Positions 1-6,055 of a DNA stretch of 7,808 bases are shown here, piece by piece. This DNA is from DATBAK01 sp036787815 (GTDB lineage: Bacteria; Actinomycetota; Acidimicrobiia; IMCC26256; PALSA-610), in the NCBI GenBank assembly GCA_036787815.1, contig DAIQOP010000185.1, forward strand, positions 1 to 7,808. Reading direction: 5' to 3'. Under the pieces are notes generated by a model. It was not told the DNA's origin. It did no database searches and saw only the letters and a list, made by a program, of their open reading frames with translations. Position numbers and translations under genes: made by a program. How positions within the stretch are numbered: position 1 is the stretch's first letter; the number at the start of each line of letters is the position of its first letter.

Positions 1-56
1 CTCTCGCGATTTCCACAGCCGTAGAGGCTTGATCGCAAGCTGCCGCCACGGCCGGC

Positions 57-1094
57 GTGGCGCTGCTGCTCGCGCCGCATGGCGCGGACGCGTTCATCGT
101 CCAGCGCCTCGTTGCCGATCCGGGGTCGGCTGCGCTCGAGCACGACGCGGCGCTCGTCAACGCGTGGGGCCTTGCCGCCAGCCCGACCGGTCCTTGGTGG
201 ACGGCCAACGAGGCTCGAGGGGTGAGCTCGCTCTTCGCCGGAGACGGCAACCCGCAGACGCTGTCCGTCACCGTTGACGGCGGGCCGACCGGCATCGTGT
301 TCAACGGCGGCAAGAGCTTCGCCGTCCGTGAGAACGGTGTCTCGGCGCCCGCGCGGTTCCTCTATGCGTGTGAGGACGGAAGGATCCGCGGTTGGTCACC
401 CGTCGTCCCGCATGGCTGGTCGAAGGTGGCCGTGGTCGCGGTCGACGAGGGTGCAAAGGGAGCGATCTTCCGTGGGCTCGCGCTTGCGACCCTCGCCGAC
501 GGGTCACAGCGTCTCTACGCAACCGACTTCCACAACGGCCGAGTCTTCGTATTCGACGGCAGCTGGCGGCGCATCGTGAGACCCGGGGCGTTCGTCGATC
601 ACGCGATTCCCTCGTGGTACGCGCCGTTCGGCATCAAGGTGATCGGCCGCCACGTCTTCGTGACCTTCGCGTCGCCCGCGCCGGTGAACGGGAACGACTC
701 GCCGACCGGCGGCTACGTCGACGAGTTCGACCTCGACGGCAAGCTCGTTGCCCGCGTCGGCCGGATGGGCCCGCTCAACGAGCCGTGGGGTCTTGCGCTC
801 GCACCCAGCGGGTTCGGCCGTTTCGCCGGACGGCTCCTCGTCGGCAACTTCGGAAGCGGCCGCGTCAACGCGTATGTGCGGCGCGCGAACGGCTGGTCGT
901 TCGACGGGCAGCTGCCCGATCGTGCCGGCAAGCCGTTGACCGTCAACGGGCTCTGGGGGATCTCGTTCGGCAACGGGGGCATGGCAGGGCCGAAGGCTGT
1001 CCTCTTCTTCGCTGCCGGCCCGCATCGATGGTTCGGGGCGACCGAGCTCGCGGTGCACGGGCTCTTCGGGTCGATCTCGCTCGCCGACCGCTGA
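57..1094 (+). CDS. TIGR03118-family secreted beta-propeller protein
   Basis: This encodes a 345-residue protein that I recognise as the TIGR03118 family (NHL/SMP-30-like beta-propeller, often found with PEP-CTERM tails). Its function is unknown. Family signatures seen are LVNAWGLAASPTGPWW (33-48), GGPTGIVFN (75-83), FLYACEDGRIRGW (101-113), YATDFHNGRVFVFD (154-167), PFGIKVIG (190-197), GPLNEPWGLALAPSGFG (238-254), LLVGNFGSGRVNAY (260-273), NGLWGISFGNG (297-307) and HGLFGSIS (334-341). These are repeated propeller-blade strands. There is no PEP-CTERM or other sorting tail; the protein ends shortly after HGLFGSI, as propeller-only members do. The GTG at 57 is the only start codon between the in-frame TGA at 30-32 and the conserved part, and it has no Shine-Dalgarno. 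It gives ALLLAPHGADA before the mature region, which is a signal-peptide core and cleavage site without the usual basic n-region. The start is therefore uncertain, and an upstream frameshift is possible. The family call is firm; the function is not known. Confidence 0.88.
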   Translation: MALLLAPHGADAFIVQRLVADPGSAALEHDAALVNAWGLAASPTGPWWTANEARGVSSLFAGDGNPQTLSVTVDGGPTGIVFNGGKSFAVRENGVSAPARFLYACEDGRIRGWSPVVPHGWSKVAVVAVDEGAKGAIFRGLALATLADGSQRLYATDFHNGRVFVFDGSWRRIVRPGAFVDHAIPSWYAPFGIKVIGRHVFVTFASPAPVNGNDSPTGGYVDEFDLDGKLVARVGRMGPLNEPWGLALAPSGFGRFAGRLLVGNFGSGRVNAYVRRANGWSFDGQLPDRAGKPLTVNGLWGISFGNGGMAGPKAVLFFAAGPHRWFGATELAVHGLFGSISLADR

Positions 1095-1110
1095 GCAACG
1101 ATCCGGGACG

Positions 1111-1123
1111 TACTCTTGGAGCG
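1111..1123 (+). promoter_or_regulatory. Putative leaderless promoter -10 box for the Lon-domain gene
   Basis: TACTCT at 1111-1116 matches the actinobacterial TANNNT -10 pattern. It sits at -13 to -8 relative to the A of ATG 1124, so transcription would begin at or next to the start codon. The only Shine-Dalgarno-like bases, GGAG at 1118-1121, are two bases from the ATG, which is too close to work. I see no convincing -35 box. This is inferred from spacing only. Confidence 0.42.
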
Positions 1124-1741
1124 ATGGAGGAGCTTGGCCTGTTCCCGCTGGGGATCGTGTTGTTGCCGAGCGAGCACGTGCCCCTGCACATCTTCGAGCC
1201 GCGGTACAGGGAGCTGATCGCCGAGTGTCTCGACGAACAGCAGGAGTTCGGAGTGATCTACGCGGACGGTGACGGGGTGCGCGACGTCGGCACGCGCGCC
1301 CGGGTGATCGACGTGCTCGAGGAGTTCGCCGACGGCCGGTTGAATGTCGTCGTCGAAGGTGGCGCACGCTTCCGTGTCGAGCGGCTCACGCGAGGCCGTT
1401 CGTTCCTCACCGCGATCGTCGCACCGGCGCCCGACGGCTACGGCCGGACCGATCCGGACACAGCCGCGCGTGCGGTCGGCTCCTTCCGCGCGCTCGCAGC
1501 GGTGGCCGGCGCCGAGCCGGACGAGGTCGACGAGACGGCGTCGCAGCTTTCCTTCGAGCTCGCCGCCCAGGTGGAGCTTCCGTCCGACGTGAAGCAGGAG
1601 CTGCTCGAGCTCGACGAAGAGCAGTATCGGCTCGAGTTCGTGATCAGGCTGCTGGACTCCGTCCGCGAGGCGCTGCTCGCCGTACGCGAGCTCGGCGAGC
1701 ACGCGAAGACGAACGGCTCGCGCCGCCCCCAGCCCAAGTAA
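1124..1741 (+). CDS. Stand-alone Lon N-terminal (substrate-binding) domain protein
   Basis: This encodes a 205-residue protein made almost entirely of a Lon N-terminal domain (PF02190), without the AAA+ ATPase or Ser-Lys protease parts of Lon. The opening FPLGIVLLPSEHVPLHIFEPRY (7-28) is the diagnostic strand-loop of the domain. Further family features are FGVIY (42-46), GTRARV (56-61), the LNVVVEGGARFRV strand pair (73-85) and the C-terminal helical part with LSFELAAQVELP (142-153) and KQELLELDEEQYRLEF (157-172). The last ten residues are polar and basic. Such single-domain proteins are widespread in bacteria and are thought to bind proteins; no enzymatic activity should be expected. The open frame extends far upstream through the preceding gene, but ATG 1124 is chosen because the Lon motif starts right after it and a TANNNT box lies at leaderless distance. 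It follows the TIGR03118 gene by 29 bases on the same strand and is convergent with the beta-synthase gene. The domain call is secure; the cellular role is unknown. Confidence 0.93.
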   Translation: MEELGLFPLGIVLLPSEHVPLHIFEPRYRELIAECLDEQQEFGVIYADGDGVRDVGTRARVIDVLEEFADGRLNVVVEGGARFRVERLTRGRSFLTAIVAPAPDGYGRTDPDTAARAVGSFRALAAVAGAEPDEVDETASQLSFELAAQVELPSDVKQELLELDEEQYRLEFVIRLLDSVREALLAVRELGEHAKTNGSRRPQPK

Positions 1742-1752
1742 CAGACTGTTAC
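1738..1752. repeat. Perfect 15-base palindrome at the convergent gene junction
   Basis: GTAACAGACTGTTAC is a perfect inverted repeat (seven bases each side of a central A) and is notably AT-rich for this window. It contains the TAA stop of the Lon-domain gene and most of the 18-base gap before the stop of the opposing beta-synthase gene. As RNA it could form a six-pair stem with a three-base loop on either strand. Neither side carries a U-run, so it is at best a weak bidirectional terminator. It could also be a protein-binding site or chance. Confidence 0.5.
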
Positions 1753-1759
1753 GTGGCGG

Positions 1760-3151
1760 CTAGCGGCGGTGCGCGAGGAACTCGAGTAGATCGCTGCGCG
1801 TGAGGACGCCGATCGGAGTGCCGTCCTGGCAGACGACGATCGCGTTCGCGCCGCCGCTCAGCGTGGCGAACACGTCCTCGAGCGTTGCCGACGTCTCGAC
1901 CGCTCCGAGTGGCGGCTGCATCGCCGAGGCAACGTCCTCGTGCAGCACGTCCGGGTTCGAGAAGACGCGCTCGAGCAGCGCACGATCCTGGAGCGAGCCG
2001 ATCACGTCCGCGAGCGACTCACACGAGCCGTCGCGCGTGACGGGAAGCTGGGAGATGCCGTAGCGCTGCATCGTGTCGATCCCTTCGCCCACCTTCTGGT
2101 GTGCGGAGATCGTCACGAGGTTGGGGAGCTCGCCGCCGTGTTTCGCGTGCAGTACCTCTTCGACGGTCGGCAGCGGCGCCTGCCGCTCGAGGAAGCCGTG
2201 CTCGAGCATCCAGTTGTCGTCGTAGAACTTCGACAGGTAGTTGCGGCCGGAGTCGGGGATCATCATCAGCACGCGCTTGCCCGGGCCGAGCCGTTTCGCG
2301 ATCTGCACGGCCGCGTACACGGAAGTGCCGCCCGAGCCGCCGGCGAGCAGGCCCTCCTCGCGTGCGAGACGTCGCGCCCAGCGGAACGACTCCCGGTCGC
2401 TGACGCGCACCCACTCGTCGACGACGTCGGGGTCCATCGTCTCGGGCCACGTGTCCTTGCCGATCCCTTCGACGAGGTACGGATGAAGGTCCCCCTCGTT
2501 GCGTGCTGTGTAGATCGACCCCTCGGGATCGGCGCCGACGATGAGCACCTCCGGCTTGCGCTCCTTGAAGTACCGCCCGACGCCGCTGATCGTGCCGCCC
2601 GTGCCGACGGAGATCACGATCGCTTCGATGTCGCCGCCGCCGGTCTGCTCCCAGATCTCCGGGCCCGTGAGCTTGTAGTGCGCCTCCGGGTTGTTCATGT
2701 TCGAGTACTGGTCGGGCTTGAAGCCGCCCGGGATCTCCTCGGCCAGCCGGTCGGACACGGAGTAGTAGCTCTCCGGCGAGTCGTGCTCGACGGCGGTCGG
2801 GGTGATCACGACCTCGGCGCCGTACGCGCGGAGCAGCGCGATCTTCTCCTGGCTCATCTTGTCGGGCATCACGAAGATGCACCGGTAGCCCTTGATCGCC
2901 GCGGCGATCGCGAGGCCCACGCCGGTGTTGCCCGACGTCGGCTCGACGATCGTGCCGCCCGGCTTCAGCTTCCCCTCGCGCTCCGCCGCCTCGATCATCG
3001 GCAGTCCAATGCGGTCCTTCACGGAGCCGCCCGGATTCAGATATTCGAGCTTGGCGAGGATCTGCGCGCCGCCCGGAGGCGAGAGCTTCTCGAGGCGGAC
3101 GATCGGCGTCGCGCCGACGAGCTCGAGAACGGTGGGGAACTCCACAGGCAC
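1760..3151 (-). CDS. cbs: Cystathionine beta-synthase (PLP domain plus CBS pair)
   Basis: This encodes a 463-residue PLP enzyme that likely joins serine and homocysteine to cystathionine, the first step of reverse transsulfuration, in the cytoplasm. From GTG 3151, the fold-type II catalytic domain covers about 3-320. PLP lysine is Lys45 in GGSVKDRIG; SGNTG (73-77) holds the substrate carboxylate; GTGGT (183-187) binds the PLP phosphate. DPEGSIY (208-214), VEGIGKD (227-233) and PDSGRNYLSKFYDD (299-312) are typical of cystathionine beta-synthases rather than plain cysteine synthases. The tail, about 344-463, has two CBS motifs (ISQLPVTRDG and AIVVCQDGTPIGVLTRSDL), a Bateman module that may sense an adenosyl ligand. 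There is no N-terminal heme-binding extension, as is usual in bacteria. A second GTG at 3145 would give 461 residues; 3151 is preferred because TAGGCT lies seven bases upstream and neither start has a Shine-Dalgarno. No cystathionine gamma-lyase gene is visible nearby. O-acetylserine- or phosphoserine-dependent activity cannot be excluded. Confidence 0.95.
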   Translation of the reverse strand: MPVEFPTVLELVGATPIVRLEKLSPPGGAQILAKLEYLNPGGSVKDRIGLPMIEAAEREGKLKPGGTIVEPTSGNTGVGLAIAAAIKGYRCIFVMPDKMSQEKIALLRAYGAEVVITPTAVEHDSPESYYSVSDRLAEEIPGGFKPDQYSNMNNPEAHYKLTGPEIWEQTGGGDIEAIVISVGTGGTISGVGRYFKERKPEVLIVGADPEGSIYTARNEGDLHPYLVEGIGKDTWPETMDPDVVDEWVRVSDRESFRWARRLAREEGLLAGGSGGTSVYAAVQIAKRLGPGKRVLMMIPDSGRNYLSKFYDDNWMLEHGFLERQAPLPTVEEVLHAKHGGELPNLVTISAHQKVGEGIDTMQRYGISQLPVTRDGSCESLADVIGSLQDRALLERVFSNPDVLHEDVASAMQPPLGAVETSATLEDVFATLSGGANAIVVCQDGTPIGVLTRSDLLEFLAHRR

Positions 3152-3164
3152 CGCGGGAAGCCTA
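3152..3164 (-). promoter_or_regulatory. Putative leaderless promoter -10 box for cystathionine beta-synthase
   Basis: On the - strand, TAGGCT (3164-3159) fits TANNNT and is followed by exactly seven bases (TCCCGCG) and then GTG 3151. This is the same spacing as the box before the Lon-domain gene. No Shine-Dalgarno is present. The expected -35 region overlaps the GC hairpin at 3166-3199 and shows no TTGAC-like box. This is an inference from spacing. Confidence 0.38.
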
Positions 3165-3165
3165 A

Positions 3166-3199
3166 CGGCGGCCCGGCGGGGTCGTCCGCCCGGCCGCCG
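3166..3199 (-). terminator. Strong GC hairpin between the MFS and cystathionine beta-synthase genes
   Basis: CGGCGGCC (3166-3173) pairs perfectly with GGCCGCCG (3192-3199). After one opposed C/C mismatch (3174 and 3191), GGCGG (3175-3179) pairs with CCGCC (3186-3190), leaving a six-base loop. This gives thirteen G-C pairs. It starts nine bases after the MFS stop codon. On the - strand the stem is followed by TTAGGCTTCC, not a real U-run. U-poor stems of this kind can act as terminators or mRNA 3'-end stabilisers in high-GC bacteria. It would separate MFS from beta-synthase transcription and agrees with a promoter just downstream. Confidence 0.55.
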
Positions 3200-3207
3200 G
3201 CGCTGGA

Positions 3208-4647
3208 CTAGAAGGCCTCGGCCGCCTCGACGTCGAAAGCGACCTCGCTCGAGCGCACGAGCGCGAGCGTCGCGAGAACCGCTGCCGCTCCGAACCCGGC
3301 GATCACCCAGAAGCCGAGTGCAAAGCCGCTCGTCTGGGCGTCCGCCAGGTTGTGGCCCGAGTGCAGGAGGGTGTTCGTGTGTGTGAACGCGACGGTCGCG
3401 GCGATCGCGACGCCGAGTGCTCCCCCGATCTGCTGCGACGTGTTGATCAGCCCTGACGCGAGACCTGCCTCGCGTGGCTCTATCCCCGCGAGAGCGGCGA
3501 TCGACATCGGGATGAACGAGAAGGCCATGCCGACCCCGACCAGCAGATACCCGGGCAGCAGGCCGGACGCGAAGGTCGTGTGGACGGAGATCTGCGAGTA
3601 CCAGACCATGCCCGCTGTGATCAGCGCGAGCCCGACGGCCATCACCGGCCGGGGCCCGAACTTCGTCACGAGCGCCTGCGAGAGGCCCGCGACCGGAATC
3701 ACGGTGCCCGCCGTCGCGAGAAAGGTGAGGCCCGTCTTCAGTGCGGAGTAGTGCAAGACCTGCTGCACGTAGAGCGTCAACAGGAAGAAGTTCGAGAATA
3801 CGACCGCGCCGAGCAGGAAGCCCGCGACGTTCGCGCCCGTCACGGTCTTCGTTCGGAAGATGCCGAAGGGCATCATCGGGTCCGATTGGCGCGTCTCGAT
3901 CGCGACGAACGCGAGCAGCAGGACCGCGGACGTGACGAGGAGGCCGATCGTGCGGCTGCTGCTCCAACCGACGTCGGGCGCCTTCGAGATCGCGTAGACG
4001 AGCAAGGCGAGGCTTGCCGTGATCGTCGTCGCGCCGCCGGCGTCGAAGCCGCGAATGCCGGTGATGCGGCTCTCGCGGACGACGAGGCGCGTCACTGCGA
4101 GCACGAGCACGGCAACCGGGACGTTCACGAAGAACACCCACTCCCAGCCTGCGTACTTCGTGAGGATTCCGCCGAACAGCACGCCTGCTGCTGCGCCGCT
4201 GCCGCCCATCGCGCCCCAGATGCCCAGCGCCTTGTTCCGCTCGGATCCTTCTTCGAACGTGGTCGTGATGATCGACAGCGTCGCCGCCGAGATGATCGCC
4301 GCGCCGATTCCCTGCACTGCGCGTGCGGCCACGAGCACGCCGATCGATCCGGCGAGCCCGCACGCGAGTGATGCGGCGCCAAAGAGCGCCGTGCCGATGG
4401 CGAACATCCGCCGTCTTCCCAACAGGTCGGCGGCGCGTCCGCCGAGGAGCAGAAGTCCGCCGAACGTGATCGTGTACGCGATCAGCACCCATTGCAGGTT
4501 GCTCTCGCTGACGTGCAGTGAGGTCTCGATCGAAGGAAGCGCGACGTTGACGATCGACACGTCGAGCACCGTCATGAAGAAGGCGACGCAGACGACTGTG
4601 AGCGCCTGCCAGCGGTGCGGATCGAGCGTGTGGGCGGAAGGCTGCAT
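3208..4647 (-). CDS. DHA2-family (EmrB/QacA-like) MFS drug exporter
   Basis: This encodes a 479-residue inner-membrane proton-antiport exporter of the 14-helix DHA2 branch, probably for drugs or other small hydrophobic compounds; the substrate cannot be read from sequence. Markers, numbered from ATG 4647, are motif D1 LDVSIVNVALP (28-38) in helix 1, QWVLIAYT (52-59) in helix 2, motif A GGRAADLLGRRRM (69-81) in the loop after helix 2, motif B RAVQGIGAA (109-117) in helix 4, and a motif C region AMGGSGAAAGVLFGG (146-160) in helix 5. In motif C, Val replaces the usual Pro. WEWVFFVNVPVAV (168-180) follows and is typical of the branch. Many more hydrophobic helices run to the C-terminus, and the length fits 14 helices. 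The start is ATG 4647, not ATG 4653: AAGGAG (4660-4655) is seven bases from the former but one base from the latter. No regulator gene of the TetR or MarR type, common beside such exporters, is visible. The family is secure; the substrate is unknown. Confidence 0.95.
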   Translation of the reverse strand: MQPSAHTLDPHRWQALTVVCVAFFMTVLDVSIVNVALPSIETSLHVSESNLQWVLIAYTITFGGLLLLGGRAADLLGRRRMFAIGTALFGAASLACGLAGSIGVLVAARAVQGIGAAIISAATLSIITTTFEEGSERNKALGIWGAMGGSGAAAGVLFGGILTKYAGWEWVFFVNVPVAVLVLAVTRLVVRESRITGIRGFDAGGATTITASLALLVYAISKAPDVGWSSSRTIGLLVTSAVLLLAFVAIETRQSDPMMPFGIFRTKTVTGANVAGFLLGAVVFSNFFLLTLYVQQVLHYSALKTGLTFLATAGTVIPVAGLSQALVTKFGPRPVMAVGLALITAGMVWYSQISVHTTFASGLLPGYLLVGVGMAFSFIPMSIAALAGIEPREAGLASGLINTSQQIGGALGVAIAATVAFTHTNTLLHSGHNLADAQTSGFALGFWVIAGFGAAAVLATLALVRSSEVAFDVEAAEAF

Positions 4648-4654
4648 CGACATT

Positions 4655-4660
4655 CTCCTT
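4655..4660 (-). promoter_or_regulatory. Ribosome binding site AAGGAG that decides the MFS start
   Basis: AAGGAG on the - strand at 4660-4655 is the clearest Shine-Dalgarno I found in the window. The seven-base gap to ATG 4647 is optimal, while only one base separates it from ATG 4653. The N-terminus is therefore MQPSAHTL and not MSMQPSAHTL. Confidence 0.8.
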
Positions 4661-4678
4661 AGGGACGCTTTCGCAGTT

Positions 4679-4715
4679 GAACGGGCCGCCCACCCGGAGT
4701 ATTCCGTGGCCGTTC
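4679..4715 (-). repeat. Imperfect inverted repeat between DUF4032 and MFS genes
   Basis: GAACGG(G)CC (4679-4687) can pair with GGCCGTTC (4708-4715) with one bulged G. A small nested CGGA/TCCG stem (4695-4698 with 4703-4706) lies inside. It occupies half of the 78-base gap after the DUF4032 stop. No U-run follows on the - strand, so it may be a weak terminator or processing site, or a leader structure of the MFS mRNA, or chance. I saw no clear promoter in this gap. Confidence 0.27.
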
Positions 4716-4725
4716 GGACAGCGGC

Positions 4726-5976
4726 TCAGCCGCGGGGGACGTCCGGCTGCAAGAGCGGCGCCTGCTCGTCGGCCGCCGGGCGCAAGACGTTGTCGACATA
4801 CGACGCCGTCGCAGCCTCCATCCCGACGTCCATGCCCGCGCGCTCGGACAGGAACCACCGGTGCTCGAGGAGCTCATGGAAGAGCTCGGCTGCCGCCCGC
4901 TTTGGCTGCAGCTCCTGCGGAACGGCGGCGACCGTCGGCTCGAAGACCTCGCTCAGCCAGCGTCCGGCTATGGCGGCGTCCGACAGGGGTGTGCTCGTCG
5001 TGCGGTTGAGCTTCGTGCGGTACGCGGTGATGTCGTTGAGCAGACGCCGCGCCTGGTTCTCCTGGGCGTCGAGGCCCGTCAGCCGCAGCAGCCGCCGCCG
5101 GTGGTGGCCCGGCTCGACGACCTTCGACTGGAGCCGGAGCCGGACCTCCGAGCCGTCGCTGACGAGCTCGACCTCCTCCACGTCGAAGCCGAGCGCGTTC
5201 AGGCGCTTGAGGCGCTCCTCGAGCTTGCTGCTGTCGTCGGGTGGGAAGACCTCGTCCTCGGTCAGCTCGGCCCAGAGGTGCTCGTAGCTCGCGCGCACGT
5301 CTTCGGCGAAAGCGGCGGGATCGGCGACCACCTCGCGGCCGAGCTCGGCGGAGAGGTCGTACAGCTCGCCGCCGAGGTTCTCTTCCGCGATTGCGAGATC
5401 GTGGTTGCGCTGGCCGTCGGAGAGCCTGTCCTCGATCTGCCCGGTCTCCGCATCGACGAGATAGGCCGCGAGGGCGCCCGCGTCGCGCCGGAAGAGCGCG
5501 TTCGAGAGCGAGCAATCGCCCCAGAAGAACCCGGCGAGATGCAGGCGCACGAACAGCTCGCTGAGTGCGGCGCGGATCGACGCCTCGGGCGCCGGCAGCA
5601 CGGTTGCGCCGAGGATCAGCCGGTACGGCAGCGAGTACTCGAGGTAGCGCGTGATCAGGATGTCCGGCAACTCCTCCCCTTCGGCGCTCCGGCGCTCGGA
5701 GGCGACGCCGATCGCCTCGACCGCCGGCACCGCGCGCTGCGCGAGCTCACCGAGCAGCCGGTACTCGCGGTCGGCGAGCGGAGGCGGCAGCTCCTTCAGC
5801 GCGTAGAACGAGCCGTTGAGGTGCACGAACCGGACGACGTGGCGCCCGATCCCGCGTCGCGCCTCGACCTGCAGCTCCTGCGGCCAGTCCTCGAGCGGCA
5901 GGCCCCACGGCAGATCGAGGAATGCCTGCTGGTCGGCGCGTGCCAGGAGTCGAAAGTGGGCGTGTGTCGTGGTCAT
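4726..5976 (-). CDS. DUF4032 protein with lipopolysaccharide-kinase-like (Kdo/WaaP-type) fold
   Basis: This encodes a 416-residue cytoplasmic protein that I recognise as a DUF4032 protein (PF13224 type), common in actinobacteria and often labelled 'LPS kinase family'. No function is established, and the name does not imply LPS. The N-terminal lobe starts with the family's LDLPWGLPLEDWP (20-32) and GIGRHVVRFVHLNGSFYALKELP (42-64), where Lys61 is the likely ATP-binding lysine. REYRLLGEL (70-78) carries the candidate helix-C glutamate Glu71. HLAGFFWGDCSLSNALF (146-162) is the catalytic loop, with Asp154 and Asn159. YLVDAETG (172-179) stands where DFG lies in protein kinases, with Asp175. All key polar residues are present, so it may be an active phosphotransferase. 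The part from about 250 is the helical DUF4032 C-terminal domain (LKRLNALGFDVEEVEL; LTGLDAQENQARRLLNDI). ATG 5976 is the start best placed before the conserved block, but it has no clear Shine-Dalgarno. The gene lies 79 bases after the histidine kinase. Confidence 0.9.
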   Translation of the reverse strand: MTTTHAHFRLLARADQQAFLDLPWGLPLEDWPQELQVEARRGIGRHVVRFVHLNGSFYALKELPPPLADREYRLLGELAQRAVPAVEAIGVASERRSAEGEELPDILITRYLEYSLPYRLILGATVLPAPEASIRAALSELFVRLHLAGFFWGDCSLSNALFRRDAGALAAYLVDAETGQIEDRLSDGQRNHDLAIAEENLGGELYDLSAELGREVVADPAAFAEDVRASYEHLWAELTEDEVFPPDDSSKLEERLKRLNALGFDVEEVELVSDGSEVRLRLQSKVVEPGHHRRRLLRLTGLDAQENQARRLLNDITAYRTKLNRTTSTPLSDAAIAGRWLSEVFEPTVAAVPQELQPKRAAAELFHELLEHRWFLSERAGMDVGMEAATASYVDNVLRPAADEQAPLLQPDVPRG

Positions 5977-5993
5977 GCGGCCGAGAACGAGAA

Positions 5994-6024
5994 ACGCCCC
6001 GCGCGACCCGGGCCGGCGAGGCGT
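5994..6024 (-). terminator. Possible weak terminator after the histidine kinase gene
   Basis: On the - strand ACGCC (6024-6020) can pair with GGCGT (5998-5994), with a few more G-C pairs possible inside. The stem is followed by TTCTCGTTCTC, which is T-rich for this window. The stem is interrupted and only 17 bases from ATG 5976, so it could equally be a leader structure of the DUF4032 mRNA or chance. Confidence 0.25.
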
Positions 6025-6055
6025 CGCTGCCTGCGTCGACCACGGTAGCCGAGCG

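Noticed and set aside
504..1702. - strand open frames opposite the propeller and Lon-domain genes
   Set aside because: They are Arg- and Pro-rich antisense translations without motifs, and both + strand genes are clear.
1940..3211. Long + strand open frame opposite the cystathionine beta-synthase gene
   Set aside because: It is a mirror of the GC-rich codon bias: Arg/Ala/Asp-rich, without a recognisable domain, and antisense to a certain gene.
1760..4858. A single very long - strand open frame that would fuse extra sequence to the cystathionine beta-synthase
   Set aside because: Upstream of 3151 the translation is Arg-rich and low in complexity and lies over the MFS gene in another frame. 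Only the part from 3151 has family motifs.
4019..6048. Two long + strand open frames (4019-5287 and 4861-6048) opposite the MFS and DUF4032 genes
   Set aside because: They have shadow-type composition and no domain motifs, and the opposite strand holds recognised families throughout.
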